Notes under the pieces: generated by a model | Seen by the model: the letters and a program-made list of their open reading frames with translations, nothing else | Database searches by the model: none | Told to the model about the DNA's origin: nothing | Shown here: positions 46,613 through 59,087 of the stretch, piece after piece | Layout of the letters: the number at the start of each line of letters is the position of its first letter | How positions within the stretch are numbered: the stretch's first letter is position 1 | Assembly (NCBI GenBank): GCA_030762175.1 | Contig: CM060834.1 | Coordinates: 67,127,501 to 67,191,500 of the forward strand | Reading direction: 5' to 3' | Origin: Metallyticus violacea | Taxonomy: Eukaryota > Arthropoda > Insecta > Mantodea > Metallyticidae | DNA length: 64,000 bases | Position numbers and translations under genes: made by a program

Positions 46613-48230
46613 TTTGATAACCTCAGAAAAGGATATTATGCGCAAAGAATATCGAAAAGAAAAAAGTTTTTTTTCGAAGTTTGGAAACTTCGTTTGAATC
46701 ACTTTTTTTTCCGTTCTTATTTGAGATAACTGGTTCTCTTTCATTATATTAGTTTGATATCGTCTGTAAAGCATAATATGCGCAAAGAATCTGGAAAAGA
46801 AAAAAAAATTTTTTCGAAGTTTGGAAACTTCGTTAGAATCACTTTTTTCCATTCTTATTTGAGATAACTGGTTCTCTTTCATTATACTAGTTTGATAGCC
46901 TCAGTAAAGCATATTATGCGCAAAGAATCTCGAAAAGAAAAAAAATTTTTTTCGAAGTTTGGAAACGTCGTTTGAATCACTTTTTCCGTTCTTATTTGAG
47001 ATTACTGGTTCTCTTTCATTATAGTAGATTGATAGCCTCAGAAAAGCATATTATGCGCAAAGAATCTCGAAAAGAAAAAAGTTTTTTTTCGAAGTTTGGA
47101 AACTTCTTTAGAATCACTTTTTTTCCGTTCTTATTTGAGATAACTGGTTCTCTTTCATTATACTAGTTTGATAGCCTCAGTAAAGCATATTATGCGCAAA
47201 GAATCTCGAAAAGAAAAAAAATTTTTTTCGAAGTTTGGAAACTTCATTAGAATCACTTTTTTTCCGTTCTTATTTGAGATAACTGGTTCTCTTTCATTAT
47301 ACTAGTTTGATAGCCTCAGTAAAGCATATTATGCGCAAAGAATCTCGAAAAGAAAAAAATTTTTTTTCGAAGTTTGGAAACGTCGTTTGAATCACTTTTT
47401 TCCGTTCTTATTTGAGATTACTGGTTCTCTTTCATTATAGTAGTTTGATAGCCTCAGAAAAGCATATTATGCACAAAGAATCTCGAAAAGAAAAAAAATT
47501 TTTTTCGAAGTTTGGACACTTCGTTAGAATCACTTTTTTTCCGATCTTATTTGAAATAACTGATTCTCTTTCATTATACTAGTTTGATAGCCTCAGCAAA
47601 GCATATTATGCGCAAAGAATCTCGAAAAGAAAAAAAATTTTTTCGAAGTTTGGAAACTTCGTTAGAATCACTTTTTTCCGTTCTTATTTGAGATAACTGG
47701 TTCTCTTTCATTATACTAGTTTGATAGCCTCAGCAAAGAATATTATGCGCAAAGAATCTCGAAAAGAAAAAAAATTTTTTTCGAAGTTTGGAAACTTCGT
47801 TAGAATCACTTTTTTTCCGTTCTTATTTGAGATAACTGGTTCTCTTTCATTATACTAGTTTGATAGGCTCAGTAAAGCATATTATGCGCAAAGAATCTCG
47901 AAGAGAAAAAAAAATATTTTTTCGAAGTTTGGAAACGTCGTTTGAATCACTTTTTTCCGTTCTTATTTGAGATTACTGGTTCTCTTTCATTATAGTAGTT
48001 TGATAGCCTCAGAAAAGCATATTATGCACAAAGAATCACGAAAAGAAAAAAAAAATTTTTCGAAGTTTGGAAACTTCGTTAGAATCACTTTTTTTCCCTT
48101 CTTATTTGAGATAACTGGTTCTCTTTCATTATACTAGTTTGATAGCCTCAGAAAAGCATATTATGCGCAAAGAATCTCGAAAACAAAAAAGTTTTTTTTC
48201 GAAGTTTGGAAACTTCGTTAGAATCACTTC
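46567..48230 (+). repeat. 1665 bp tandem unit, copy 2 (1664 bp)
   Basis: It is a direct copy of 44902-46566, one base shorter because a T run is one T shorter near 47671. It has its own change TAGTAGATTGATAG near 47024. F again has CCCTTCTTATTTG and G has CTTCTTTTCC. G then continues normally with GAGAAAACTGG into X. Confidence 0.9.
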
Positions 48231-51200
48231 TTTTCCGTTCTTATTTGAGAAAACTGGTTCTCTTTCATTATACTAGTTTGATAGGCTCAGTAAAGCATAT
48301 TATGCGCAAAGAATCTCGAAAAGAAAAAAATTTTTTTTCGAAGTTTGGAAACTTTGTTTGAATGACTTTTTTTCCGTTCTTATTTGAGATAACTGGTTCT
48401 CTTTCATTATACTAGTTTGATAGCCTCAGTAAAGCATATTATGCGCAAAGAATCTCGAAAAGAAAAAAAAAATTTTTCGAAGTTTGGAAACGTCGTTTGA
48501 ATCACTTTTTCCGTTCTTATTTGAGATTACTGGTTCTCTTTCATTATAGTAGTTTGATAGCCTCAGAAAAGCATATTATGCGCAAAAAATCTCGAAAAGA
48601 AAAAAGTTTTTTTTCGAAGTTTGGAAACTTCGTTAGAATCACTTTTTTTCCGTTCTTATTTGAGATAACTGGTTCTCTTTCATTATACTAGTTTGATAGC
48701 CTCAGTAAAGCATATTATGCGCAAAGAATCTGGAAAAGAAAAAAAATTATTTTCGAAGTTTGGAAACTTCGTTAGAATCACTTTTTTCCGTTCTTAATTG
48801 AGATAACTGGTTCTCTTTCATTATACTAGTTTGATAGCCTCAGTAAAGCATATTATGCGCAAAGAATCTCGAAAAGAAAAAAGTTTTTTTTTGAAGTTTG
48901 GAAACTTCGTTAGAATCACTTTTTTTCCGTTCTTATTTGAGATAACTGGTTCTCTTTCATTATACTAGTTTGATAGGCTCAGTAATGCATATTATGCGCA
49001 AAGAATCTCGAAAAGAAAAAAATTTTTTTTCGAAGTTTGGAAACGTCGTTTGAATCACTTTTTTCCGTTCTTATTTGAGATTACTGGTTCTCTTTCATTA
49101 TAGTAGTTTGATAGCCTCAGAAAAGCATATTGTGCACAAAGAATCTCGAAAAGAAAAAAAATTTTTTCGAAGTTTGGACACTTCGTTAGAATCACTTTTT
49201 TTCCGATCTTATTTGAAATAACTGATTCTCTTTCATTATACTAGTTTGATAGCCTCAGCAAAGCATATTATGCGCAAAGAATCTCGAAAAGAAAAAAAAT
49301 TTTTTCGAAGTTTGGAAACTTCGTTAGAATCACTTTTTTTCCGTTCTTATTTGAGATAACTGGTTCTCTTTCATTATACTAGTTTGATAGGCTCAGTAAA
49401 GCATATTATGCGCAAAGAATCTCAAAGAAAAAAAAATATTTTTTCGAAGTTTGGAAACGTCGTTTGAATCACTTTTTTCCGTTCTTATTTGAGATTACTG
49501 GTTCTCTTTCATTATAGTAGTTTGATAGCCTCAGAAATGCATATTATGCACAAAGAATCACGAAAAGAAAAAAAAAATTTTCGAAGTTTGGAAACTTCGT
49601 TAGAATCACTTTTTTTCCGTTCTTATTTGAGATAACTGGTTCTCTTTCATTATACTAGTTTGATAGCCTCAGAAAAGCATATTATGCGCAAAGAATCTCG
49701 AAAACAAAAAAGGTTTTTTTCGAAGTTGGGAAACTTCGTTAGATTCACTTTTTTTCCGTTCTTATTTGAGAAAACTGGTTCTCTTTCATTATACTAGTTT
49801 GATAGCCTCAGTAAAGCATATTATGCGCAAAGAATCTCGAAAAGAAAAAAGTTTTTTTTTGAAGTTTGGAAACTTCGTTTGAATCACTTTTTTTCCGTTC
49901 TTATTTGAGATAACTGGTTCTCTTTCATTATACTGGTTTGATAGCCTCAGTAAAGCATATTATGCGCAAACAATCTCGAAAAGAAAAAAAATTTTTTTCG
50001 AAGTTTGGAAATTTCGTTAGAATCACTTTTTTTCCGTTCTTATTTGAGATAACTGGTTCTCTTTCATTATACTAGTTTGTTAGCCTCAGTAAAGCATATT
50101 ATGCGCAAAGAATCTCGAAAAGAAAAAAAATTTTTTTCGAAGTTTGGAAACTTCCTTAGAATCACTTTTTTTCCGTTCTTATTTGAGATAACTGGTTCTC
50201 TTTCATTATACTAGTTTGATAGCCTCAGTAAAGCATATTATGCGCAAAGAATCTGGAAAAGAAAAAAAATTTTTTTCGAAGTTTGGAAACTTCGTTTGAA
50301 TCACTTTTTTTCCGTTCTTATTAGAGATAACTGGTTCTCTTTCATTATATTAGTTTGATAGCGTCAGTAAAGCATATTATGCGCAAAGAATCTGGAAAAG
50401 AAAAAAAATTTTTTTCGAAGTTTGGAAACTTCGTTAGAATCACTTTTTTCCGTTCTTATTTGAGATAACTGGTTCTCTTTCATTATACTAGTTTGATAGC
50501 CTCAGTAAAGCATATTATGCGCAAAGAATCTGGAAAAGAAAAAAAATTTTTTTCGAAGTTTGGAAACTTCGTTAGAATCACTTTTTTTCCGTTCTTATTT
50601 GAGATAACTGGTTCTCTTTCATTATACTAGTTTGATAGGCTCAGTAAAGCATATTATGCGCAAAGAATCTCAAAGAAAAAAAAAATATTTTTTCGAAGTT
50701 TGGAAACGTCGTTTGAATCACTTTTTTCCGTTCTTATTTGAGATTACTGGTTCTCTTTCATTATAGTAGTTTGATAGCCTCAGAAATGCAAATTATGCAC
50801 AAAGAATCACGAAAAGAAAAAAAAATTTTTCGAAGTTTGGAAACTTCGTTAGAATCACTTTTTTTCCGTTCTTATTTGAGATAACTGGTTCTCTTTCATT
50901 ATACTAGTTTGATAGCCTCAGAAAAGCATATTATGCGCAAAGAATCTCGAAAAAAAAAAGGTTTTTTTCGAAGTTGGGAAACTTCGTTAGATTCACTTTT
51001 TTTCCGTTCTTATTTGAGAAAACTGGTTCTCTTTCATTATACTAGTTTGATAGCCTCAGTAAAGCATATTATGCGCAAAGAATCTCGAAAAGAAAAAAGT
51101 TTTTTTTTGAAGTTTGGAAACTTCGTTTGAATCACTTTTTTTCCGTTCTTATTTGAGATAACTGGTTCTCTTTCATTATACTAGTTTGATAGCCTCAGTA

Positions 51201-52332
51201 AAGCATATTATGCGCAAAGAATCTCGAAAAGAAAAAAGTTTTTTTTTGAAGTTTGGAAACTTCGTTAGAATCACTTTTTTCCGTTCTTATTTTAGATAAC
51301 TGGTTCTCTTTCATTATACTAGTTTGATAGGTTCAGTAAAGCATATTATGCGCAAAGAATCTCGAAAAGAAAAAAATTTTTTTTCGAAGTTTGGAAACGT
51401 CGTTTGAATCACTTTTTTCCGTTCTTATTTGAGATTACTGGTTCTCTTTCATTATAGTAGTTTGATAGCCTCAGAAAAGCATATTATGCACAAAGAATCT
51501 CGAAAAGAAAAAAAATTTTTTCGAAGTTTGGACACTTCGTTAGAATCACTTTTTTTCCGATCTTATTTGAAATAACTGATTCTCTTTCATTATACTAGTT
51601 TGATAGCCTCAGCAAAGCATATTATGCGCAAAGAATCTCGAAAAGAAAAAAAATTTTTTCGAAGTTTGGAAACTTCGTTAGAATCACTTTTTTTCCGTTC
51701 TTATTTGAGATAACTGGTTCTCTTTCATTATACTAGTTTGATAGGCTCAGTAAAGCATATTATGCGCAAAGAATCTCAAAGAAAAAAAAAATATTTTTTC
51801 GAAGTTTGGAAACGTCGTTTGAATCACTTTTTTCCGTTCTTATTTGAGATTACTGGTTCTCTTTCATTATAGTAGTTTGATAGCCTCAGAAATGCATATT
51901 ATGCACAAAGAATCACGAAAAGAAAAAAAAAATTTTCGAAGTTTGGAAACTTCGTTAGAATCACTTTTTTTCCGTTCTTATTTGAGATAACTGGTTCTCT
52001 TTCATTATACTAGTTTGATAGCCTCAGAAAAGCATATTATGCGCAAAGAATCTCGAAAACAAAAAAGGTTTTTTTCGAAGTTGGGAAACTTCGTTAGATT
52101 CACTTTTTTTCCGTTCTTATTTGAGAAAACTGGTTCTCTTTCATTATACTAGTTTGATAGCCTCAGTAAAGCATATTATGCGCAAAGAATCTCGAAAAGA
52201 AAAAAGTTTTTTTTTGAAGTTTGGAAACTTCGTTTGAATCACTTTTTTTCCGTTCTTATTTGAGATAACTGGTTCTCTTTCATTATACTGGTTTGATAGC
52301 CTCAGTAAAGCATATTATGCGCAAACAATCTC
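48231..52332 (+). repeat. X-V-W-N-H'-A-B-C-E-F-G-H to M-E-F-G-H-H'-A-B-C-E-F-G-H-I
   Basis: Module 1 occurs here without D. Marks include CAGTAATGC (near 48983), ATATTGTGCAC in B (near 49130), TTATTAGAGATAAC in K (near 50321), GCAAATTATGCAC in F (near 50788), TTATTTTAGATAAC in H' (near 51288) and GATAGGTTCAG in A (near 51329). K with TTAGAG and A with GGTTCAG recur at offset 4852 (55173, 56181). No gene or insert is present. Confidence 0.83.
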
Positions 52333-53720
52333 GAAAAGAAAAAAAATTTTTTTCGAAGTTTGGAAATTTCGTTAGAATCACTTTTTTTCCATTCTTATTT
52401 GAGATAACTGGTTCTCTTTCATTATACTAGTTTGTTAGCCTCAGTAAAGCATATTATGCGCATAGAATCTCGAAAAGAAAAAAAATTTTTTTCGAAGTTT
52501 GGAAACTTCCTTAGAATCACTTTTTTTCCGTTCTTATTTGAGATAACTGGTTCTCTTTCATTATACTAGTTTGATAGCCTCAGTAAAGCATATTATGCGC
52601 AAAGAATCTGGAAAAGAAAAAAAATTTTTTTCGAAGTTTGGAAACTTCGTTTGAATCACTTTTTTTCCGTTCTTATTTGAGATAACTGGTTCTCTTTCAT
52701 TATATTAGTTTGATAGCGTCAGTAAAGCATATTATGCGCAAAGAATCTGGAAAAGAAAAAAAATTTTTTTCGAAGTTTGGAAACTTCGTTAGAATCACTT
52801 TTTTTCCGTTCTTATTTGAGATAACTGGTTCTCTTTCATTATACTAGTTTGATAGGCTCAGTAAAGCATATTATGCGCAAAGAATCTCAAAGAAAAAAAA
52901 AAATATTTTTTCGAAGTTTGGAAACGTCGTTTGAATCACTTTTTTCCGTTCTTATTTGAGATTACTGGTTCTCTTTCATTATAGTAGTTTGATAGCCTCA
53001 GAAATGTATATTATGCACAAAGAATCACGAAAAGAAAAAAAAATTTTTCGAAGTTTGGAAACTTCGTTAGAATCACTTTTTTTCCGTTCTTATTTGAGAT
53101 AACTGGTTCTCTTTCATTATACTAGTTTGATAGCCTCAGAAAAGCATATTATGCGCAAAGAATCTCGAAAAAAAAAAGGTTTTTTTCGAAGTTGGGAAAC
53201 TTCGTTAGATTCACTTTTTTTCCGTTCTTATTTGAGAAAACTGGTTCTCTTTCATTATACTAGTTTGATAGCCTCAGTAAAGCATATTATGCGCAAAGAA
53301 TCTCGAAAAGAAAAAAGTTTTTTTTTGAAGTTTGGAAACTTCGTTTGAATCACTTTTTTTCCGTTCTTATTTGAGATAACTGGTTCTCTTTCATTATACT
53401 GGTTTGATAGCCTCAGTAAAGCATATTATGCGCAAACAATCTCGAAAAGAAAAAAAATTTTTTTCGAAGTTTGGAAATTTCGTTAGAATCACTTTTTTCC
53501 GTTCTTATTTGAGATAACTGGTTCTCTTTCATTATACTAGTTTGTTAGCCTCAGTAAAGCATATTATGCGCAAAGAATCTCGAAAAGAAAAAAAATTTTT
53601 TTCGAAGTTTGGAAACTTCCTTAGAATCACTTTTTTTCCGTTCTTATTTGAGATAACTGGTTCTCTTTCATTATACTAGTTTGATAGCCTCAGTAAAGCA
53701 TATTATGCGCAAAGAATCTG
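52333..53720 (+). repeat. 1388 bp tandem unit, copy 1 (10 monomers)
   Basis: The order is I(3' part)-J-K-L-E-F-G-H-I-J-K(5' part). Private marks are CCATTCTTATTTG in I (near 52391), GCGCATAGAATC in J (near 52459) and AAATGTATATTATGC in F (near 53004). All three reappear 1388 bp later. M is absent between L and E, unlike the module 3 exemplar. Confidence 0.92.
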
Positions 53721-53818
53721 GAAAAGAAAAAAAATTTTTTTCGAAGTTTGGAAATTTCGTTAGAATCACTTTTTTTCCATTCTTATTTGAGATAACTGGT
53801 TCTCTTTCATTATACTAG
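53680..53818 (+). repeat. Hybrid monomer K/I at the 1388 bp junction
   Basis: The front is K (AAAGAATCTGG). The end is I with AAATTTCG and the private CCATTC of the I monomer near 52391. The switch lies in 53721-53754, which covers the A/T tract and the left arm of the 18 bp dyad. J with GCGCATAGAATC follows, as it does after the parent I. Confidence 0.9.
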
Positions 53819-55108
53819 TTTGTTAGCCTCAGTAAAGCATATTATGCGCATAGAATCTCGAAAAGAAAAAAAATTTTTTTCGAAGTTTGGAAACTTCCTT
53901 AGAATCACTTTTTTTCCGTTCTTATTTGAGATAACTGGTTCTCTTTCATTATACTAGTTTGATAGCCTCAGTAAAGCATATTATGCGCAAAGAATCTGGA
54001 AAAGAAAAAAAATTTTTTTCGAAGTTTGGAAACTTCGTTTGAATCACTTTTTTTCCGTTCTTATTTGAGATAACTGGTTCTCTTTCATTATATTAGTTTG
54101 ATAGCGTCAGTAAAGCATATTATGCGCAAAGAATCTGGAAAAGAAAAAAAATTTTTTTCGAAGTTTGGAAACTTCGTTAGAATCACTTTTTTTCCGTTCT
54201 TATTTGAGATAACTGGTTCTCTTTCATTATACTAGTTTGATAGGCTCAGTAAAGCATATTATGCGCAAAGAATCTCAAAGAAAAAAAAAAATATTTTTTC
54301 GAAGTTTGGAAACGTCGTTTGAATCACTTTTTTCCGTTCTTATTTGAGATTACTGGTTCTCTTTCATTATAGTAGTTTGATAGCCTCAGAAATGTATATT
54401 ATGCACAAAGAATCACGAAAAGAAAAAAAAATTTTTCGAAGTTTGGAAACTTCGTTAGAATCACTTTTTTTCCGTTCTTATTTGAGATAACTGGTTCTCT
54501 TTCATTATACTAGTTTGATAGCCTCAGAAAAGCATATTATGCGCAAAGAATCTCGAAAAAAAAAAGGTTTTTTTCGAAGTTGGGAAACTTCGTTAGATTC
54601 ACTTTTTTTCCGTTCTTATTTGAGAAAACTGGTTCTCTTTCATTATACTAGTTTGATAGCCTCAGTAAAGCATATTATGCGCAAAGAATCTCGAAAAGAA
54701 AAAAGTTTTTTTTTGAAGTTTGGAAACTTCGTTTGAATCACTTTTTTTCCGTTCTTATTTGAGATAACTGGTTCTCTTTCATTATACTGGTTTGATAGCC
54801 TCAGTAAAGCATATTATGCGCAAACAATCTCGAAAAGAAAAAAAATTTTTTTCGAAGTTTGGAAATTTCGTTAGAATCACTTTTTTCCGTTCTTATTTGA
54901 GATAACTGGTTCTCTTTCATTATACTAGTTTGTTAGCCTCAGTAAAGCATATTATGCGCAAAGAATCTCGAAAAGAAAAAAAATTTTTTTCGAAGTTTGG
55001 AAACTTCCTTAGAATCACTTTTTTTCCGTTCTTATTTGAGATAACTGGTTCTCTTTCATTATACTAGTTTGATAGCCTCAGTAAAGCATATTATGCGCAA
55101 AGAATCTG
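53721..55108 (+). repeat. 1388 bp tandem unit, copy 2 (10 monomers)
   Basis: It is a direct copy of 52333-53720 with CCATTC (near 53779), GCGCATAGAATC (near 53847) and AAATGTATATTATGC (near 54392). I saw no difference between the copies at the marks compared. It exits through a normal K that carries TTATTAGAGATAAC. Confidence 0.92.
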
Positions 55109-57204
55109 GAAAAGAAAAAAAATTTTTTTCGAAGTTTGGAAACTTCGTTTGAATCACTTTTTTTCCGTTCTTATTAGAGATAACTGGTTCTCTTTCATTA
55201 TATTAGTTTGATAGCGTCAGTAAAGCATATTATGCGCAAAGAATCTGGAAAAGAAAAAAAATTTTTTTCGAAGTTTGGAAACTTCGTTAGAATCACTTTT
55301 TTCCGTTCTTATTTGAGATAACTGGTTCTCTTTCATTATACTAGTTTGATAGCCTCAGTAAAGCATATTATGCGCAAAGAATCTGGAAAAGAAAAAAAAT
55401 TTTTTTCGAAGTTTGGAAACTTCGTTAGAATCACTTTTTTTCCGTTCTTATTGAGATAACTGGTTCTCTTTCATTATACTAGTTTGATAGGCTCAGTAAA
55501 GCATATTATGCGCAAAGAATCTCAAAGAAAAAAAAAATATTTTTTCGAAGTTTGGAAACGTCGTTTGAATCACTTTTTTCCGTTCTTATTTGAGATTACT
55601 GGTTCTCTTTCATTATAGTAGTTTGATAGCCTCAGAAATGCATATTATGCACAAAGAATCACGAAAAGAAAAAAAAATTTTTCGAAGTTTGGAAACTTCG
55701 TTAGAATCACTTTTTTTCCGTTCTTATTTGAGATAACTGGTTCTCTTTCATTATACTAGTTTGATAGCCTCAGAAAAGCATATTATGCGCAAAGAATCTC
55801 GAAAAAAAAAAGGTTTTTTTCGAAGTTGGGAAACTTCGTTAGATTCACTTTTTTTCCGTTCTTATTTGAGAAAACTGGTTCTCTTTCATTATACTAGTTT
55901 GATAGCCTCAGTAAAGCATATTATGCGCAAAGAATCTCGAAAAGAAAAAAGTTTTTTTTTGAAGTTTGGAAACTTCGTTTGAATCACTTTTTTTCCGTTC
56001 TTATTTGAGATAACTGGTTCTCTTTCATTATACTAGTTTGATAGCCTCAGTAAAGCATATTATGCGCAAAGAATCTCGAAAAGAAAAAAGTTTTTTTTTG
56101 AAGTTTGGAAACTTCGTTAGAATCACTTTTTTTCCGTTCTTATTTGAGATAACTGGTTCTCTTTCATTATACTAGTTTGATAGGTTCAGTAAAGCATATT
56201 ATGCGCAAAGAATCTCGAAAAGAAAAAAATTTTTTTTCGAAGTTTGGAAACGTCGTTTGAATCACTTTTTTCCGTTCTTATTTGAGATTACTGGTTCTCT
56301 TTCATTATAGTAGTTTGATAGCCTCAGAAAAGCATATTATGCACAAAGAATCTCGAAAAGAAAAAAAATTTTTTCGAAGTTTGGACACTTCGTTAGAATC
56401 ACTTTTTTTCCGATCTTATTTGAAATAACTGATTCTCTTTCATTATACTAGTTTGATAGCCTCAGCAAAGCATATTATGCGCAAAGAATCTCGAAAAGAA
56501 AAAAAATTTTTTCGAAGTTTGGAAACTTCGTTAGAATCACTTTTTTTCCGTTCTTATTTGAGATAACTGGTTCTCTTTCATTATACTAGTTTGATAGGCT
56601 CAGTAAAGCATATTATGCGCAAAGAATCTCAAAGAAAAAAAAAATATTTTTTCGAAGTTTGGAAACGTCGTTTGAATCACTTTTTTCCGTTCTTATTTGA
56701 GATTACTGGTTCTCTTTCATTATAGTAGTTTGATAGCCTCAGAAATGCATATTATGCACAAAGAATCACGAAAAGAAAAAAAAAATTTTCGAAGTTTGGA
56801 AACTTCGTTAGAATCACTTTTTTCCGTTCTTATTTGAGATAACTGGTTCTCTTTCATTATACTAGTTTGATAGCCTCAGAAAAGCATATTATGCGCAAAG
56901 AATCTCGAAAACAAAAAAGGTTTTTTTAGAAGTTGGGAAACTTCGTTAGATTCACTTTTTTTCCGTTCTTATTTGAGAAAACTGGTTCTCTTTCATTATA
57001 CTAGTTTGATAGCCTCAGTAAAGCATATTATGCGCAAAGAATCTCGAAAAGAAAAAAGTTTTTTTTTGAAGTTTCGAAACTTCGTTTGAATCACTTTTTT
57101 TCCGTTCTTATTTGAGATAACTGGTTCTCTTTCATTATACTGGTTTGATAGCCTCAGTAAAGCATATTATGCGCAAACAATCTCGAAAAGAAAAAAAATT
57201 TTTT
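55109..57204 (+). repeat. K-L-M-E-F-G-H-H'-A-B-C-E-F-G-H-I segment
   Basis: This repeats 50257 onward at offset 4852 (G at 50909/55761; A with GGTTCAG at 51329/56181). E has TTATTGAGATAAC (near 55449, one T lost). G near 56927 has TTTTTTTAGAAG in place of TTTTTTTCGAAG, and H near 57074 has GTTTCGAAAC. These are single-copy changes in this window. Confidence 0.83.
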
Positions 57205-59009
57205 TCGAAGTTTGGAAATTTCGTTAGAATCACTTTTTTTCCGTTCTTATTTGAGATAACTGGTTCTCTTTCATTATACTAGTTTGTTAGCCTCAGTAAA
57301 GCATATTATGCGCAAAGAATCTCGAAAAGAAAAAAAAATTTTTTCGAAGTTTGGAAACTTCCTTAGAATCACTTTTTTTCCGTTCTTATTTGAGATAACT
57401 GGTTCTCTTTCATTATACTAGTTTGATAGCCTCAGTAAAGCATATTATGCGCAAAGAATCTGGAAAAGAAAAAAAATTTTTTTCGAAGTTTGGAAACTTC
57501 GTTTGAATCACTTTTTTTCCGTTCTTATTTGAGATAACTGGTTCTCTTTCATTATATTAGTTTGATAGCGTCAGTAAAGCATATTATGCGCAAAGAATCT
57601 GGAAAAGAAAAAAAATTTTTTTCGAAGTTTGGAAACTTCGTTAGAATCACTTTTTTTCCGTTCTTATTTGAGATAACTGGTTCTCTTTCATTATACTAGT
57701 TTGATAGGCTCAGTAAAGCATATTATGCGCAAAGAATCTCAAAGAAAAAAAAAAATATTTTTTCGAAGTTTGGAAACGTCGTTTGAATCACTTTTTTCCG
57801 TTCTTATTTGAGATTACTGGTTCTCTTTCATTATAGTAGTTTGATAGCCTCAGAAATGCATATTATGCACAAAGAATCACGAAAAGAAAAAAAAATTTTT
57901 CGAAGTTTGGAAACTTCGTTAGAATCACTTTTTTTCCGTTCTTATTTGAGATAACTGGTTCTCTTCCATTATACTAGTTTGATAGCCTCAGAAAAGCATA
58001 TTATGCGCAAAGAATCTCGAAAAAAAAAAGGTTTTTTTCGAAGTTGGGAAACTTCGTTAGATTCACTTTTTTCCGTTCTTATTTGAGAAAACTGGTTCTC
58101 TTTCATTATACTAGTTTGATAGCCTCAGTAAAGCATATTATGCGCAAAGAATCTCGAAAAGAAAAAAGTTTTTTTTTGAAGTTTGGAAACTTCGTTTGAA
58201 TCACTTTTTTTCCGTTCTTATTTGAGATAACTGGTTCTCTTTCATTATACTGGTTTGATAGCCTCAGTAAAGCATATTATGCGCAAACAATCTCGAAAAG
58301 AAAAAAAATTTTTTTCAAAGTTTGGAAATTTCGTTAGAATCACTTTTTTTCCGTTCTTATTTGAGATAACTGGTTCTCTTTCATTATACTAGTTTGATAG
58401 GCTCAGTAAAGCATATTATGCGCAAAGAATCTCGAAGAGAAAAAAAAATATTTTTTCGAAGTTTGGAAACGTCGTTTGAATCACTTTTTTCCGTTCTTAT
58501 TTGAGATTACTGGTTCTCTTTCATTATAGTAGTTTGATAGCCTCAGAAAAGCATATTATGCACAAAGAATCACGAAAAGAAAAAAAAATTTTTTCGAAGT
58601 TTGGAAACTTCGTTAGAATCACTTTTTTTCCCTTCTTATTTGAGATAACTGGTTCTCTTTCATTATACTAGTTTGATAGCCTCAGAAAAGCATATTATGC
58701 GCAAAGAATCTCGAAAACAAAAAATTTTTTTCGAAGTTTGGAAACTTCGTTAGAATCACTTCTTTTCCGTTCTTATTTGAGAAAACTGGTTCTCTTTCAT
58801 TATACTAGTTTGATAGGCTCAGTAAAGCATATTATGCGCAAAGAATCTCGAAAAGAAAAAAATTTTTTTTCGAAGTTTGGAAACTTTGTTTGAATGACTT
58901 TTTTTCCGTTCTTATTTGAGATAACTGGTTCTCTTTCATTATACTAGTTTGATAGCCTCAGTAAAGCATATTATGCGCAAAGAATCTCGAAAAGAAAAAA
59001 AAAATTTTT
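57205..59009 (+). repeat. 1805 bp tandem unit, copy 1 (13 monomers)
   Basis: The order is I(3' part)-J-K-L-E-F-G-H-I-E-F-G-X-V(5' part). Marks shared with copy 2 at offset 1805 are G with TTAGATTCACTTTTTTCC (58062/59867), I with TTTTTTTCAAAGTTTGG (58316/60121), and the direct jump from I to E with CGAAGAGAAAA (58434/60239). The I-to-E jump skips J-K-L(-M) and is an older deletion carried into both copies. Confidence 0.88.
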
Positions 59010-59087
59010 TCGAAGTTTGGAAATTTCGTTAGAATCACTTTTTTTCCGTTCTTATTTGAGATAACTGGTTCTCTTTCATTATACTAG
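58948..59087 (+). repeat. Hybrid monomer V/I at the 1805 bp junction
   Basis: The front is V as found at 38565 and 48420, with an A10T6 tract. The end is I with AAATTTCG (diagnostic T at 59024, equivalent to 57219), followed by J. The switch lies between the tract and 59023, in or beside the 18 bp dyad. Length is 140 bp. Confidence 0.83.
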
